This document shows positions 29,086 through 38,873 of a stretch of DNA of 64,000 nucleotides, in pieces (position 1 is the stretch's first letter; each line of letters begins with the position of its first letter). The notes under the pieces were generated by a model that saw only the letters and a program-made list of their open reading frames with translations, did not search any database and was not told the DNA's origin. Location of the stretch: NCBI RefSeq assembly GCF_030317105.1, contig NZ_JASZYG010000006.1:186001-250000 (forward strand). The letters run 5' to 3'. This stretch comes from Variovorax brevis (lineage in GTDB: Bacteria > Pseudomonadota > Gammaproteobacteria > Burkholderiales > Burkholderiaceae_C). The position numbers and the translations under genes are program-made.

Positions 29086-30366
29086 TCAAGGATAGAAAGC
29101 AATCAGGCGATAGCCGGAAACGGGTGGCAAGGCGGCTGCATCGCCGCCGCCAAGTTCCACCGACAGCGAAGCCGTGCGTTCGGCGCTCGCGCCAAGAACG
29201 GGCGGTGCGCCGAACTGCGCCGGCGTCAGCACGCGTCGCACGACCGCACGCTCGTCGGTGTCGAGCAAGCTCAGTTCGATGGCAGGCATGGCCAGCGGCA
29301 CACGTGCGCCATTGCGCAAGGTGAACAGGAGCCGGTAGCCATCGCCCTCCTTCTCGCGCGTGAACGATGCACCTTCGATGGTGATGGAGCCGATCTGCCG
29401 CAAGGCAGAAAGCTCGCAGTTCGTCCAGCGGCACAGTTGCTGAAGCGCGGGCCGCAGTTCCGGTTGGCTCGCAGCGATGGCATCGCGCTCGTGGCGAACG
29501 ATCTGGAGAAGCAAGGCCACGAAGGCGACGACGCACAAGACCGCCCACGCCACGCGCATTCCGCGGGCACGCCTGGAGGAATCCGCAACGGGCGGGTCCG
29601 CGAAAGACACGGGCGCCGAAGGTTCGTCGAGCGCCGGCGTGACGGGTTCGTCTTCGTCTTCAGCCGCCTTCACCAAGCTGTGGGCAGCGCCTTGCACCTC
29701 GCGTTCGCGCTCCTTTTTCTCGGCCCGCTCCTTGCGCAAGGCCTTGACCCGCTCGCGCCGCAGCGCCTTTTGCAACTGGGCGTTGACCGCGTCGTCGATG
29801 GGCGACGGCACGAGCAGTGGCGGCGGCTCGGGCGAATCCATGTGCGGATCGACACGGGCCGTATTGCTGGGCACTTCGAGCGCGGTCCACTCCGAGATCA
29901 GGGGCTCGCCGCTCCACCAGGGCTCTTCATCGTCCTTGGAACGGGCCGGCCGCGCCTTGTCTTGCGTCGACGAAGCTTGGCTGCCCGCGAGCGCATCCTG
30001 TGCCGCAGGTGGCGCAACGGTTGGCAGTGGCGAGGGCTTGGGCCCGAGGTCGAGGATGTCCGCTGCAGGCCACGACATGGCCGGCAGCTTCATGCCGGTC
30101 GAGAGCGAGGGTGCGGGCTCCGGCGCTGGCAGCGGCGTCTGTTGCGCAGGCTCGGCTTGCGCTGCTTCGCGCGGCGCAGCAGGTGCGGACGAAGACGGCG
30201 TCGGGGCGATGGCCATTCCTTCTTCGTCGGCCTCCTGCAAGTCGGCCGTGGCGTCGAAGACCTGGCTGCAGCGCCCGCAGCGAACCCAACCATCGGAAAT
30301 GCGAAGCTGGTCCCGGACGACCTTGAATGCAGTCGCGCAGGTGGGGCAGCGGGTAACAAGACTCAT
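29086..30366 (-). CDS. DUF3426 zinc-ribbon membrane protein
   Basis: This 426-residue protein begins with an MJ0042-type zinc ribbon (C7-x2-C10 and C30-x2-C33), followed by a long Pro/Ala and charged linker, a Lys/Arg/Glu-rich helix (about 205-225), one membrane segment (about 271-290) and the DUF3426 domain outside the membrane (LRNGARVPLAMPAIELSLLD). The topology would place the zinc ribbon in the cytoplasm. ATG 30366 starts exactly at MSLVTRCPTC. Its position after prmA is common in betaproteobacteria; the function is unknown. Confidence 0.88.
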   Translation of the reverse strand: MSLVTRCPTCATAFKVVRDQLRISDGWVRCGRCSQVFDATADLQEADEEGMAIAPTPSSSAPAAPREAAQAEPAQQTPLPAPEPAPSLSTGMKLPAMSWPAADILDLGPKPSPLPTVAPPAAQDALAGSQASSTQDKARPARSKDDEEPWWSGEPLISEWTALEVPSNTARVDPHMDSPEPPPLLVPSPIDDAVNAQLQKALRRERVKALRKERAEKKEREREVQGAAHSLVKAAEDEDEPVTPALDEPSAPVSFADPPVADSSRRARGMRVAWAVLCVVAFVALLLQIVRHERDAIAASQPELRPALQQLCRWTNCELSALRQIGSITIEGASFTREKEGDGYRLLFTLRNGARVPLAMPAIELSLLDTDERAVVRRVLTPAQFGAPPVLGASAERTASLSVELGGGDAAALPPVSGYRLIAFYP

Positions 30367-30436
30367 CTGGCGCAAATTGTAGAGGCGCCTTCCGGTGCCG
30401 CGCACGCGTCGGCCGCGTGCGGCAAGGCCGGCGAAC

Positions 30437-31321
30437 TCACTTGCGCGCCGTCATGAGGATCCAGCCGTCCTCGCTGTCGCTGACTTCCAGTTGAACCCAG
30501 GGGGCGTACGCGGCCTTCAACTCGTCGGCTTGCCGCTCCAGGATGCCCGCCAGCACCAGCGCGCCGCCTTGGGCGACGTGGTTGCACAGCAAAGGTGCGA
30601 GGACCTTGAGCGGCGTAGCGAGGATGTTGGCCAGCACGGTGTCGTATTCGCCGTGGGCGGCCTCTGGAAGGCCGGGCGAGAGCTGCACGTTGTTGGCATC
30701 GGCGTTCAGGCGCGTGGACTCCACCGCGGCTTCGTCGATGTCGACCGCGTCGATGCGCGTCGCGCCGTACTTGGCTGCGCCGATCGCGAGGATGCCGGAG
30801 CCGCAGCCATAGTCGAGCACGCTCTGGCCCTGGAGGTTGCCGCGCGTTGCGATCCAGCGCAGGCACATGCGCGTCGTGGGATGCGTGCCGGTGCCGAAGG
30901 CCAGACCCGGATCGAGCCGGATCACCTGGCGCGCCTGCGCGGGCGGCTCGTGCCACGTGGGCACGATCCAGAAATCAGGCGTGATCTCGACAGGCGCGAA
31001 CTGCGATTGCGTGAGTCGCACCCAGTCCTGCTCGGGCACGTTGGCCACGCCGAGCAACTGGCAACCCTCGAAGAAGTCCTGCACTTCCAGCACGTCTGCT
31101 GCGCCACACGCCTCCGATTCCGTCGGAAACAGCGCGATGACGCGCGAGCGCTCCCAGCCGTCCTTGGGCGGCGGCATGCCCGGCTCGCCAAACAAGGCGT
31201 GCTCGGCGTCGGTCTGCGCGTCGGCGTCTTCGACCGAGACGCTCAGGGCGTCGAGCGCATCCAGCGCATCGCTCAGGATCTCGATGCGGTCTTCAGGCGC
31301 CAGCAGACGCAGTTCAAACAC
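30437..31321 (-). CDS. prmA: Ribosomal protein L11 methyltransferase
   Basis: PrmA trimethylates ribosomal protein L11 using SAM. The 294-residue product has the typical N-terminal substrate domain and the methyltransferase blocks DPGLAFGTGTHPTTRMCL, VLDYGCGSGILAIGAAK and VLANILATPL. It starts with GTG 31321, 16 bases after accC. The accB-accC-prmA order is widespread in betaproteobacteria. Confidence 0.97.
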   Translation of the reverse strand: MFELRLLAPEDRIEILSDALDALDALSVSVEDADAQTDAEHALFGEPGMPPPKDGWERSRVIALFPTESEACGAADVLEVQDFFEGCQLLGVANVPEQDWVRLTQSQFAPVEITPDFWIVPTWHEPPAQARQVIRLDPGLAFGTGTHPTTRMCLRWIATRGNLQGQSVLDYGCGSGILAIGAAKYGATRIDAVDIDEAAVESTRLNADANNVQLSPGLPEAAHGEYDTVLANILATPLKVLAPLLCNHVAQGGALVLAGILERQADELKAAYAPWVQLEVSDSEDGWILMTARK

Positions 31322-31337
31322 GGTGGGGCCTTGCTGT

Positions 31338-32687
31338 TCAGCGGTTGTGGGCCGCCAGCCACTCTTCCAGGTAGTGGATGTTGGTGCCGCCGCTCATGAA
31401 CTTGGCATCGACCATCAACTCGCGATGCAGCGGGATGTTGGTCTGGATGCCTTCGATCACGGTCTCGTTGAGGGCCGTGCGCATGCGCGCCAACGCCTCT
31501 TCGCGCGTGTCGCCGTGAACGATGATCTTGCCGATCATCGAGTCGTAGTTCGGCGGCACGAAATAGTTGGTGTAGACGTGCGAGTCGACCCGAACGCCCG
31601 GACCACCCGGCGGATGCCACATGGTGATGCGGCCCGGCGACGGGGTGAACTTGTACGGGTCTTCCGCGTTGATGCGGCACTCGATCGAATGGCCACGCAT
31701 CTGGATCTGGCGCTGCGTGAACGGGAGCTTCTCGCCCGCCGCCACCATGATCTGCGTCTTGACGATGTCGATGCCGGTGGTGAACTCGGTGACCGGGTGC
31801 TCCACCTGCACGCGCGTGTTCATTTCGATGAAATAGAACTCGCCGTCTTCATAAAGGAACTCGAAGGTACCGGCGCCGCGGTAGCCGATCTTCTTGCAGG
31901 CGGCTGCACAGCGCTCGCCGATCTTGTCGATCAGCTTGCGAGGAATGCCCGGCGCCGGCGATTCCTCGATGACCTTCTGGTGGCGCCGCTGCATGGAGCA
32001 GTCGCGCTCGCCCAGGTAGACCGCGTTCTTGAACTTGTCGGCCAGGATCTGGATTTCGACGTGGCGCGGGTTCTGGAGGAACTTCTCCATGTACACCGCG
32101 GCGTTGTTGAACGCAGCGCCGGCCTCGGCCTTGGTCATCTGGATGGCATTGACCAGCGCAGCCTCGGTGTGCACCACGCGCATGCCGCGTCCGCCACCGC
32201 CGCCCGCGGCCTTGATGATGACGGGGTAGCCAATGGCGCGCGCGATGCGCTTGTTGACCGCCGCGTCGTCCGACAGTTCGCCTTCGGAGCCGGGCACGCA
32301 AGGCACGCCGGCTTTGATCATGGCCTGCTTGGCCGAGACCTTGTCGCCCATGATCCGGATGGATTCGGGCGTGGGGCCGATGAACTGGAAGCCGCTTTGC
32401 TCGACACGCTCGGCAAAGTTGGCGTTCTCGCTCAGGAAGCCGTAGCCGGGGTGGATCGCCTCGGAATCGGTCACTTCGGCCGCCGAAATGATGGCCGGCA
32501 TGTTCAGGTAACTTTGACCCGAGGGGGCGGGGCCGATGCAAACGGCCTCCTGGGCCAGCTTGACGTACTTGGCTTCGCGGTCGGCTTCCGAATACACCAT
32601 GACCGCCTTGATGCCCAGCTCGCTGCAAGCGCGCTGGATTCTCAGGGCGATTTCGCCGCGGTTGGCGACAAGGATCTTTTTAAACAT
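31338..32687 (-). CDS. accC: Acetyl-CoA carboxylase, biotin carboxylase subunit
   Basis: AccC carboxylates the biotin on AccB, the first step of fatty-acid synthesis. The 449-residue product has the ATP-grasp glycine loop [27 protein letters not shown] and [19 protein letters not shown] stands five bases before ATG 32687. Between accB and accC is a partial copy of the accC start, so accC no longer follows accB directly. The start codon overlaps the end of that mini-ORF, which may couple its translation. Confidence 0.97.
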   Translation of the reverse strand: MFKKILVANRGEIALRIQRACSELGIKAVMVYSEADREAKYVKLAQEAVCIGPAPSGQSYLNMPAIISAAEVTDSEAIHPGYGFLSENANFAERVEQSGFQFIGPTPESIRIMGDKVSAKQAMIKAGVPCVPGSEGELSDDAAVNKRIARAIGYPVIIKAAGGGGGRGMRVVHTEAALVNAIQMTKAEAGAAFNNAAVYMEKFLQNPRHVEIQILADKFKNAVYLGERDCSMQRRHQKVIEESPAPGIPRKLIDKIGERCAAACKKIGYRGAGTFEFLYEDGEFYFIEMNTRVQVEHPVTEFTTGIDIVKTQIMVAAGEKLPFTQRQIQMRGHSIECRINAEDPYKFTPSPGRITMWHPPGGPGVRVDSHVYTNYFVPPNYDSMIGKIIVHGDTREEALARMRTALNETVIEGIQTNIPLHRELMVDAKFMSGGTNIHYLEEWLAAHNR

Positions 32688-32805
32688 GGCGTCCTCCGCG
32701 GCTCATCGCCCGCGTGCTGGCGCACGCCAGTGCAATTTGCCGGGCTTCGCCCGTCCGCGCCGGGGCGCGAACTCCCCGATTCGCGACAAGGATCTTCTTG
32801 AACAT
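32680..32805 (-). pseudogene. Remnant duplicate of the accC start (41-codon mini-ORF)
   Basis: ATG 32805 lies two bases after the accB stop and opens [11 protein letters not shown], identical to the first residues of accC. It then runs into unrelated sequence (VRAPARTGEARQ...) and stops at TAA 32680-32682, inside the first codons of accC. About 33 bases at each end are homologous, flanking about 90 bases of inserted sequence that holds the perfect hairpin CTGGCG-CA-CGCCAG. It looks like an insertion that duplicated the target start. It may be translated as a leader. Confidence 0.8.
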
Positions 32806-32807
32806 GC

Positions 32808-33260
32808 TTACTCGATGACGAACAGCGGCTGGCCGTATTCGACCGCTTGACCGTTTTCGCCGAGGATCTGCGTGACGGTGCCCGACTTGTCGGCTTCGAT
32901 CTCGTTGAGGATCTTCATGGCCTCGATGATGCAGATCGTGTCGCCTTCCTTGACCTGCGCGCCGATTTCAACGAACGGTGCCGCGCCGGGGCTGGACGAA
33001 CGGTAGAAGGTGCCTACCATCGGGGACTTGACGATGTGGCCGGCGGGGGCGGCTGGTGCCGCGGCCGGTGCCGCCGCGGCGGGCGCTGCTGCCGCAGGCG
33101 CTGCGGCCGGCGCAGCCAGCGTTTGCACGTACTGAACGGGGGCCGCTGCACCGCCACCCTTCACGATGCGAACTTTGCCTTCGGCCTCAGTGATTTCCAG
33201 TTCGGAAATATTGGATTCAGACACCAGGTCGATGAGTGTCTTGAGTTTGCGCAGATCCAT
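32808..33260 (-). CDS. accB: Acetyl-CoA carboxylase, biotin carboxyl carrier protein
   Basis: AccB carries the biotin that shuttles carboxyl groups from AccC to the carboxyltransferase. The 150-residue product has an N-terminal alpha/beta start ([13 protein letters not shown]), an Ala/Pro hinge (about 49-73), and the biotinyl domain with [11 protein letters not shown]116 is the biotin-acceptor lysine. GGAG lies four bases before ATG 33260. A 102-base spacer separates it from the upstream TlpA-like gene and could hold the acc promoter; none was firmly identified. Confidence 0.97.
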   Translation of the reverse strand: MDLRKLKTLIDLVSESNISELEITEAEGKVRIVKGGGAAAPVQYVQTLAAPAAAPAAAAPAAAAPAAAPAAPAGHIVKSPMVGTFYRSSSPGAAPFVEIGAQVKEGDTICIIEAMKILNEIEADKSGTVTQILGENGQAVEYGQPLFVIE

Positions 33261-33362
33261 GGGACTCCATCGCCGGCTTGACGCCGATCATTATTTAACT
33301 CGCCTGAAAATCGGCTTATTTCGGCGTACGCACGCCAAATGCCTGACTGGTGGAGTCGGATT

Positions 33363-33911
33363 CTAACCGTGAAAAAGCTCACGCCGCCACGTGTCCAGGT
33401 CGCTCTGCTCCAGCTTCCCCATTTTACGGGCCGTAATCTTGCCGTCCGCGCTGACGACCAATGTGAATGGAAGTCCGCCGCCGGTATTTCCCAACTCGCG
33501 CAGCAGTTCCGTGCCTTCAAGCCCCGCCAATCCGATGGGATACGAAACGGGCGTGCGCTGCAGGAACTTGCGCACCGAACTGGGCTGATCGATGGCAAGA
33601 CCCACGATTTGAACGCCGTTGCCGCCACTTTCCTTGAAGAAGCGGTCAATCATGGGCATTTCTTCAACGCAGGGGGCGCACCACGTCGCCCAGAAGTTGA
33701 TCAGCAACGGCTTCATGCGCAGCGATGCCAGGGCGATTTCACCGCCCTCGGGCCGCTCGAACTTCTTGTCCCAGAAATCGCTCGCCACGGAATCCTTGCC
33801 GCCCGCGGCCTCACCCTTGCGGCTCCACCAGGCACCGCCGGCACCCGCCGCAGCCGCCAGCACCGCAACGGCGCCGAACAGCCAGTTTCGGCGACTTGAC
33901 GGCGAATTCAC
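33363..33911 (-). CDS. TlpA/ResA-like membrane-anchored thiol-disulfide oxidoreductase
   Basis: The 182-residue product has an uncleaved N-terminal anchor (about 10-29) and a periplasmic thioredoxin fold with active site WCAPC (77-81) and the cis-Pro loop GGGLPFT. It probably reduces disulfides in the periplasm, for example on apocytochrome c, as inferred from family. GTG 33911 is the start: it overlaps the stop of the upstream gene as GTGA (33908-33911) and has AAGGA upstream. No ccm or ccs operon adjoins it. Confidence 0.92.
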   Translation of the reverse strand: MNSPSSRRNWLFGAVAVLAAAAGAGGAWWSRKGEAAGGKDSVASDFWDKKFERPEGGEIALASLRMKPLLINFWATWCAPCVEEMPMIDRFFKESGGNGVQIVGLAIDQPSSVRKFLQRTPVSYPIGLAGLEGTELLRELGNTGGGLPFTLVVSADGKITARKMGKLEQSDLDTWRRELFHG

Positions 33912-34504
33912 GAATTTTCCTTTTCGATCAGCCGGCGCAGCGCTGCCAGATTTCCGCGCGGGACGCGGCCTTGTGCGTCCGGCTTGAGGGCGCCGCGCAG
34001 GTCGTCCAGGTCGTACACCAGCAGGTGCACGCCGATTTCCTCGCCCAGTGCACGGCTGGCAACGTGCATGCTCAGGGCTTCCACCTGCTCGCCATGAAAG
34101 CCCGTGACCATGCGCGGTTCGTAGTCCACGTGGTGATCGATGAGGGCAATTTCCGCCGATTTGGAGTCGTCGCAGAACAACTGGATGTAGATATCCGACA
34201 GGCGCGTGGCCGTGCCGTGCCATACCGCGCCGCCAATGTGGGGCCGGAAGGCCGCCATGTGCTCCATCCACTCCAGCGCCAGCACGCGAAGCGCGTGGAG
34301 CTCCTGCGGTTGCGAGTCGGCGCAATACAACGCAATGTAGTCACGCACTTCCACCTCGACCTCGTCGTTGTTGGGCAGGGCGGTACGGCTCGAGAGGCCC
34401 AGGTCGCGCAGCGCGCGCCGCTTGGCCGGGCCGTATTCCAGCCCCTCCTCAACGATGAGGCGTGCAGCGCATGCGGCGATTTCCCGCTTTGAGGAATTGT
34501 CCAT
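33908..34504 (-). CDS. Conserved hypothetical protein, nucleotidyltransferase-like appearance
   Basis: This 198-residue protein is one I recall as conserved in Burkholderiales without an assigned role; some databases mislabel relatives as muramate ligases. The N-terminal part is a helical all-alpha block (AARLIVEEGLEYGPAKRRA). GTATRLSDIYIQLFCDDSKSAEIALIDH looks like a degenerate nucleotidyltransferase GT...D pattern. ATG 34504 is used because MDNSSKRE is family-like; ATG 34528, just after the EamA stop, is an alternative. It overlaps the TlpA-like gene. Confidence 0.72.
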   Translation of the reverse strand: MDNSSKREIAACAARLIVEEGLEYGPAKRRALRDLGLSSRTALPNNDEVEVEVRDYIALYCADSQPQELHALRVLALEWMEHMAAFRPHIGGAVWHGTATRLSDIYIQLFCDDSKSAEIALIDHHVDYEPRMVTGFHGEQVEALSMHVASRALGEEIGVHLLVYDLDDLRGALKPDAQGRVPRGNLAALRRLIEKENS

Positions 34505-34531
34505 CGGGCCATTTTGCCCGTGACGCATCAA

Positions 34532-35473
34532 TCACAGAAGGCCGCGTGCTTTGCGCGGGCCCGTCGCCCATGCCAACGCTCGCGTGGCGAGGCCCTGGTT
34601 GGTGACCAAACCCAGCAGAACGCCGGCTGTTCCCAGCCATTGCGCGGGCGTTGGCTTTTCGCCGAAGCAAATGGCCGCCGCCGCGAGCCCGACCACCGGC
34701 ACCAGCAGGGAAAAGGGAACGATGCGCCCCGCCGGATGCCGCTGCAAGAGCCGCGTCCACAGGGTGTACGCGAGCAGCGTGGCGAACCAGGCGAGGAAGA
34801 GCACGGCCAGCACTGCCCGCCCATCGAGACTTGCCAGCTGGTGAAGCACGCTGGACGGTCCGTCCATGGCCAGCGCCAGCGAGGCAAAGGGCAACACCGG
34901 AAAGATGCTGCTCCACACGATGAAGGCGAACGGGTCGTAGCCCGGCGCAGCGCGCACCGCAAAGCGCACCACCACGTTGGAGCTTGCCCACATGAACGCG
35001 GCCGACAAGGTCAGGATGAAGCCGATCAGCGTCATCTGCCCCGGGCCGTCCCCGTGCGCCATGGCGATCACCAGCAAGCCAGCGAGCGCAACGGTGAGGC
35101 CCAGCCACTGGTTGCGGCCCGCCTTTTCGCCCAGCAACGGACCGGCCAGCAGCAAGGTGAAGAAGGCTTGGGTCTGCATCACGACCGAGGCCATGCCTGC
35201 CGTCATGCCCAATTGCAAGCCGAGGAACAGGAGCCCGAACTGCCCGAGCCCCTGCGCCAGGCCGTAGCCGGCCAGGAAGCGCCAGGGCAATGCTGGGCGC
35301 GAGACGAACAGCAGCAATGGAAAGGCCGCGGCGGCAAAACGCAACGCGCCGAGCAGCATCGGGCCCAGCGTGTGCAGCCCCACCTTCATGGCGACGAAAT
35401 TCAAACCCCAGATCAACACCACGCCCATCGCGCGGAATGCGTCGCCGCGGCTCAGGCCGCCTGTAGCGCTCAC
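34532..35473 (-). CDS. EamA-family (drug/metabolite transporter) permease
   Basis: The 313-residue membrane protein has about ten helices in two EamA repeats (GVVLIWGLNFVAMKVGLHTLGP and FILTLSAAFMWASSNVVVRF). The members exported or imported are mostly amino acids or metabolites; the substrate cannot be read. It starts with GTG 35473 after GGAGG seven bases upstream. The 58-base gap before the epimerase gene contains a GC-rich REP-like stretch (CTACGCGCTGCGGCGCGATC...). Confidence 0.9.
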   Translation of the reverse strand: MSATGGLSRGDAFRAMGVVLIWGLNFVAMKVGLHTLGPMLLGALRFAAAAFPLLLFVSRPALPWRFLAGYGLAQGLGQFGLLFLGLQLGMTAGMASVVMQTQAFFTLLLAGPLLGEKAGRNQWLGLTVALAGLLVIAMAHGDGPGQMTLIGFILTLSAAFMWASSNVVVRFAVRAAPGYDPFAFIVWSSIFPVLPFASLALAMDGPSSVLHQLASLDGRAVLAVLFLAWFATLLAYTLWTRLLQRHPAGRIVPFSLLVPVVGLAAAAICFGEKPTPAQWLGTAGVLLGLVTNQGLATRALAWATGPRKARGLL

Positions 35474-35531
35474 TGGGAAGCCTCCGCGCTACGCGCTGCG
35501 GCGCGATCGCCTTCGGGCGGCCGGGCGGCGA

Positions 35532-36536
35532 TCATGAAGCGATCTGGCCCATGCGCAGGCTGTGCGCCTTGCGTGCCGCCTTGAAAGCCAGGAACGCCTC
35601 GAGGCTGGACTTGCGGGGCACGTAGCCGAATTCCGTCTTGAGTCGGTAGTTCGACAGCACCGGCCGGTAGCGCAGGAAGTCGAGCTGTTCCGGTCCGTAG
35701 CGGCTGACGCGAAGGCGCGAGCCCACTTTCAGCGCCAGTCGCAAGACGGGTGCAGGAATGGAGAGCATGGGCTTGCGCAACAGCGCTGCAATCTGCGGCA
35801 GCGTGAGCGCGCCGTCGCCGGCCACGTTGAAGCAGCCCGCGCGCCCGCTGGTGATCGCATGCACGATGCAGCCGGTGACGTCTTCGTCCCAGATGAACAC
35901 GAAGGGGCTGTCGCTGCCGCGAATGGCCAGGATGCGCGGCTTGTCGAACAGCGCGGTGATCTGGTTGTTCACGTGCTCGCCGAGGATGGTGCCGATGCGC
36001 AGCACCGTCTGGCGCAGCGCCGGGTGCTTCGTGCGGAAGTCCGCCAGCATTTCCTCGACCAGGCGCTTGTGATGCGAATAGGCAAAGGCCTCATTGCCGC
36101 GCAGCGCCTGGCTCTCGTCGATCCACGCGGGGTTGTCGACGTGATAGCCATAGGCCGCGCCACTGGAGGACACGACGATGTGATGAACGCCCGTGGCCAC
36201 GCAGGCCTCGAGCACGTTCTTCGTGCCCAGCACGTCGACCGAATACTCGAACTCGCGCGTGCTGCCCGCACCGGGCGTGACGATCGAGGCCAGGTGCACC
36301 ACCGCGTCGATGCGGTGCTGCGCCATCACCTCGCGCACGTCGGGCGCGCGCACGTCACCCACGGCATAAACAACGCCGGGAACGCGGCGCACCGCGGGAA
36401 CCTCACGCACATCGAGCGCGACGACGGAATCGATATCGGGCAAGCGCGCCAGTGCGGAAACGACCGTGCGTCCAAGAAAACCATCGGCACCCGTGATCAA
36501 CACGCGCCGGGCCAAAACAGGCAAAGAGAAATCCAT
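35532..36536 (-). CDS. NAD(P)-dependent epimerase/extended SDR
   Basis: The 334-residue product has the extended-SDR nucleotide motif TGADGFLG (15-22), VVHLAS, SSSGAAYGY and the catalytic Y152-x3-K156 (YSHHK). It resembles sugar-nucleotide epimerases and 3beta-hydroxysteroid dehydrogenase-like reductases. It begins six bases after the transporter gene and looks like the end of the SDR-monooxygenase-transporter transcription unit. Confidence 0.9.
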   Translation of the reverse strand: MDFSLPVLARRVLITGADGFLGRTVVSALARLPDIDSVVALDVREVPAVRRVPGVVYAVGDVRAPDVREVMAQHRIDAVVHLASIVTPGAGSTREFEYSVDVLGTKNVLEACVATGVHHIVVSSSGAAYGYHVDNPAWIDESQALRGNEAFAYSHHKRLVEEMLADFRTKHPALRQTVLRIGTILGEHVNNQITALFDKPRILAIRGSDSPFVFIWDEDVTGCIVHAITSGRAGCFNVAGDGALTLPQIAALLRKPMLSIPAPVLRLALKVGSRLRVSRYGPEQLDFLRYRPVLSNYRLKTEFGYVPRKSSLEAFLAFKAARKAHSLRMGQIAS

Positions 36537-36542
36537 TGAAAC

Positions 36543-37475
36543 TCAGGCCGAACGAGCGGCAGACGAAGATGAAGAAGGTGTGAGCGGACGACGCGCCCAC
36601 CACGCAGCGAGCCCGAGGCCCGCGATGATGTCCCAGAAGCCCCAGACGCCGGCCACCACGGCCATGCCACCCAGTCCTCCGAAGAAGCTGAAAATCAGGA
36701 CGAGTCCCAGGCCCGCATTGCGAATGCCGACCTCGAAGCTGACGGCCCTGCGGTCGTACTCCGCCAGGCCCGTCACCGTGGCACAGGCGTAGCCGGTGGC
36801 AAAGGCCAGTGCGTCATGCAGGATCACGGCCAGCAGCACCAGCGTCACGTAGTCGAGAAAGTAGCGCCAGTTGCCCGCCACCGCGCCCACGATGAAGCCG
36901 ACCAGGCACAGGAAGCTCAGGATGCGCACCGGCTTGGTCACGCGTTTGGTCAGCGCCGGCCAGTAGTGCGCCACCGCCAGGCCCAGCACGAAGGGCACGC
37001 CGATGATCGCGATGATGTGCATGACCATCTCCGAAGGGTCGAGCGCAATCGTCTTGAGCAAGGCCGACGCCGTCGGATGAATGCCGCCCCAGAACGCGAA
37101 GTTCAGCGGCATCACGAAGATCGAGATCAGGTTCGAAATCGCCGTCATCGACACCGACAGCGCCACGTTGCCCCCTGCCCGGTGCGTCAGGATGTTCGAC
37201 ACGTTGCCCGGTGGGCAGCACGCCACGAGGATCATGCCCAGCGCAATGCTGGGCGCCGGCTTGAGCAGCAGCGTGAGGCAGAACGTGACCGCAGGCAGCA
37301 CCAGGAACTGCGCTGCAATGCCCGCCGCCATGGCCACCGTCATGGTGCCAAGCCGCTTGAAATCCGCCACGCGCGTGTCCAGCGCAATGCCGAACATCAG
37401 AAAGCCCAGCACGGCATTGAGCGCAACCAGCGAAGCCGGATTGAAGTTGAGGCGCACCTCGTCGACGGGCAACAT
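36543..37475 (-). CDS. Bile acid:sodium symporter (BASS)-family transporter
   Basis: The 310-residue protein has about nine membrane helices and the BASS family blocks CCPPGNVSNILTHRAGGNVALSV and SFEVGIRNAGLGLVLI, which form the sodium-binding core. Members carry bile acids, pantoate, pyruvate or other organic anions. Its place between a flavin monooxygenase and an SDR suggests uptake of the compound that these enzymes modify. A Ser/Ala tail ends the protein. The ribosome site is weak. Confidence 0.92.
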   Translation of the reverse strand: MLPVDEVRLNFNPASLVALNAVLGFLMFGIALDTRVADFKRLGTMTVAMAAGIAAQFLVLPAVTFCLTLLLKPAPSIALGMILVACCPPGNVSNILTHRAGGNVALSVSMTAISNLISIFVMPLNFAFWGGIHPTASALLKTIALDPSEMVMHIIAIIGVPFVLGLAVAHYWPALTKRVTKPVRILSFLCLVGFIVGAVAGNWRYFLDYVTLVLLAVILHDALAFATGYACATVTGLAEYDRRAVSFEVGIRNAGLGLVLIFSFFGGLGGMAVVAGVWGFWDIIAGLGLAAWWARRPLTPSSSSSAARSA

Positions 37476-37511
37476 GGGTTTTTCTTTCTTGTGATGGGAT
37501 GGGTTGCGGCT

Positions 37512-38843
37512 TCAGGCCAGCGCTGCCGAAGCCTGGCGCACCGCCCGACGGTACGCGTCCTTGTTGACGTAGTACGACATGCGCTCGAGCTTGAGGTAGG
37601 TGTAGCCGCCCGAGAGGTCAGGCGTCGGACCCGCCTTGGCCGCCTTCAGCGCAGCGGCTTGGGGCTTGCCTTCGGCCTGGGCCTTGAAGTAGCGCGCCAC
37701 CAGTTCGGCCTGCTCATAGCGGCCCTGCCAGCCGATGCCGCTCGCCTCGATCATGCCGAGCACCGCGAGGTTGTCGAAACCCGGCGCGAAGATGTTCAGG
37801 TAGAGCTTGGGCGCCATGCCCTCCCAATTCAACCACGTGCGGTCGATGAAAGGGTAGTGCAGCTTGTAGCCCGTCGCGCACAGGATCAGGTCGTAGTCGC
37901 GCGCGCTGCCGTCCTTGAAATGCACCGTGTCGCCATCAAGCCGCGCCACGTCCCCGCGCACGTTGATGTCGCCGTGGCCGATGTGGTGCAGGATGAGCGA
38001 GTTGACCACCGGGTGCGACTCGTACATGCGGTAGTCCGGCTTCGGGAAACCAAAGCGCACCGGGTCGCCGGTGAACCACTGCAGCACCTTGGCATCGAAG
38101 CGCTGCTTGATCCACGCCGGCAGCGGCCGCTTGCCGCCGAGCGTGTCGGCCGGCTTGCCGAAGATGTACTTGGGCACGAAGTAGTAGCCGCGACGCACCG
38201 AGATGTCGACGCTCTTGCCGTAATGCACGGCGTCCACCGCAATGTCGCAGCCGCTGTTGCCGGCGCCGACGATCAGCACGCGCTTGTCCTGGAAAAGACT
38301 CGCATGCTTGTACGCGGAGGTGTGCATCACATCGCCGTTGAAGTAGCCCTCGAAGCGCGGCATGCTGGGTTCCGACAGGGTGCCGTTGGCAATGATCACG
38401 CCCTTGTAGTCCGCGCTTTCCACGCGGCCGTCGCCCACGTCGATGCTCACGCGCCACAGCGTCGACGCGCCTTCGGTCACCGGCTCCACGCGCACCACGC
38501 GAACGCCGAAGCGGAAGTGCCGGCGCAGGTCGAAGTGGTCGGCGAAGTCGCTGAAATAGCGGCACAGCTCGGTGTGGCTGGGGTAGTCGGCCACGCTGTC
38601 GGGCATCGGGTATTCGGCGAACTCCGTGGTGCGCTTGGACGAGATCAGGTGCGCCGACTGGTACACCGTGCTGCGCGGGTTGCCGATGTTCCACAGGCCG
38701 CCGACGTCGTCGTAGGCCTCGAATCCCTGGAATGGAATGCCGAACTTCTGGAGGTTGCGCGCACCCGCCAGGCCCGAGGGGCCGGCGCCGATCAACGCGA
38801 TTTGCTGGTGCGTAGGCACAGGAACAGACACAGGGGTAGTCAC
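37512..38843 (-). CDS. Flavin-containing (Baeyer-Villiger type) monooxygenase
   Basis: This FAD- and NADPH-dependent oxygenase has 443 residues. Motifs are the FAD site GAGPSG (19-24), the FMO/BVMO fingerprint FNGDVMHTSAY (168-178) and the NADPH site GAGNSG (193-198). GTG 38843 is used because CGGAG stands ten bases upstream and it leads quickly into QQIALIGAG; a TTG 27 bases earlier is possible. Substrates of the family are ketones, sulfides or amines. It is read with the SDR gene upstream and the transporter downstream. Confidence 0.9.
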   Translation of the reverse strand: MTTPVSVPVPTHQQIALIGAGPSGLAGARNLQKFGIPFQGFEAYDDVGGLWNIGNPRSTVYQSAHLISSKRTTEFAEYPMPDSVADYPSHTELCRYFSDFADHFDLRRHFRFGVRVVRVEPVTEGASTLWRVSIDVGDGRVESADYKGVIIANGTLSEPSMPRFEGYFNGDVMHTSAYKHASLFQDKRVLIVGAGNSGCDIAVDAVHYGKSVDISVRRGYYFVPKYIFGKPADTLGGKRPLPAWIKQRFDAKVLQWFTGDPVRFGFPKPDYRMYESHPVVNSLILHHIGHGDINVRGDVARLDGDTVHFKDGSARDYDLILCATGYKLHYPFIDRTWLNWEGMAPKLYLNIFAPGFDNLAVLGMIEASGIGWQGRYEQAELVARYFKAQAEGKPQAAALKAAKAGPTPDLSGGYTYLKLERMSYYVNKDAYRRAVRQASAALA

Positions 38844-38873
38844 GAGAAACGAACTCCGGGGGGAAGACAACGA

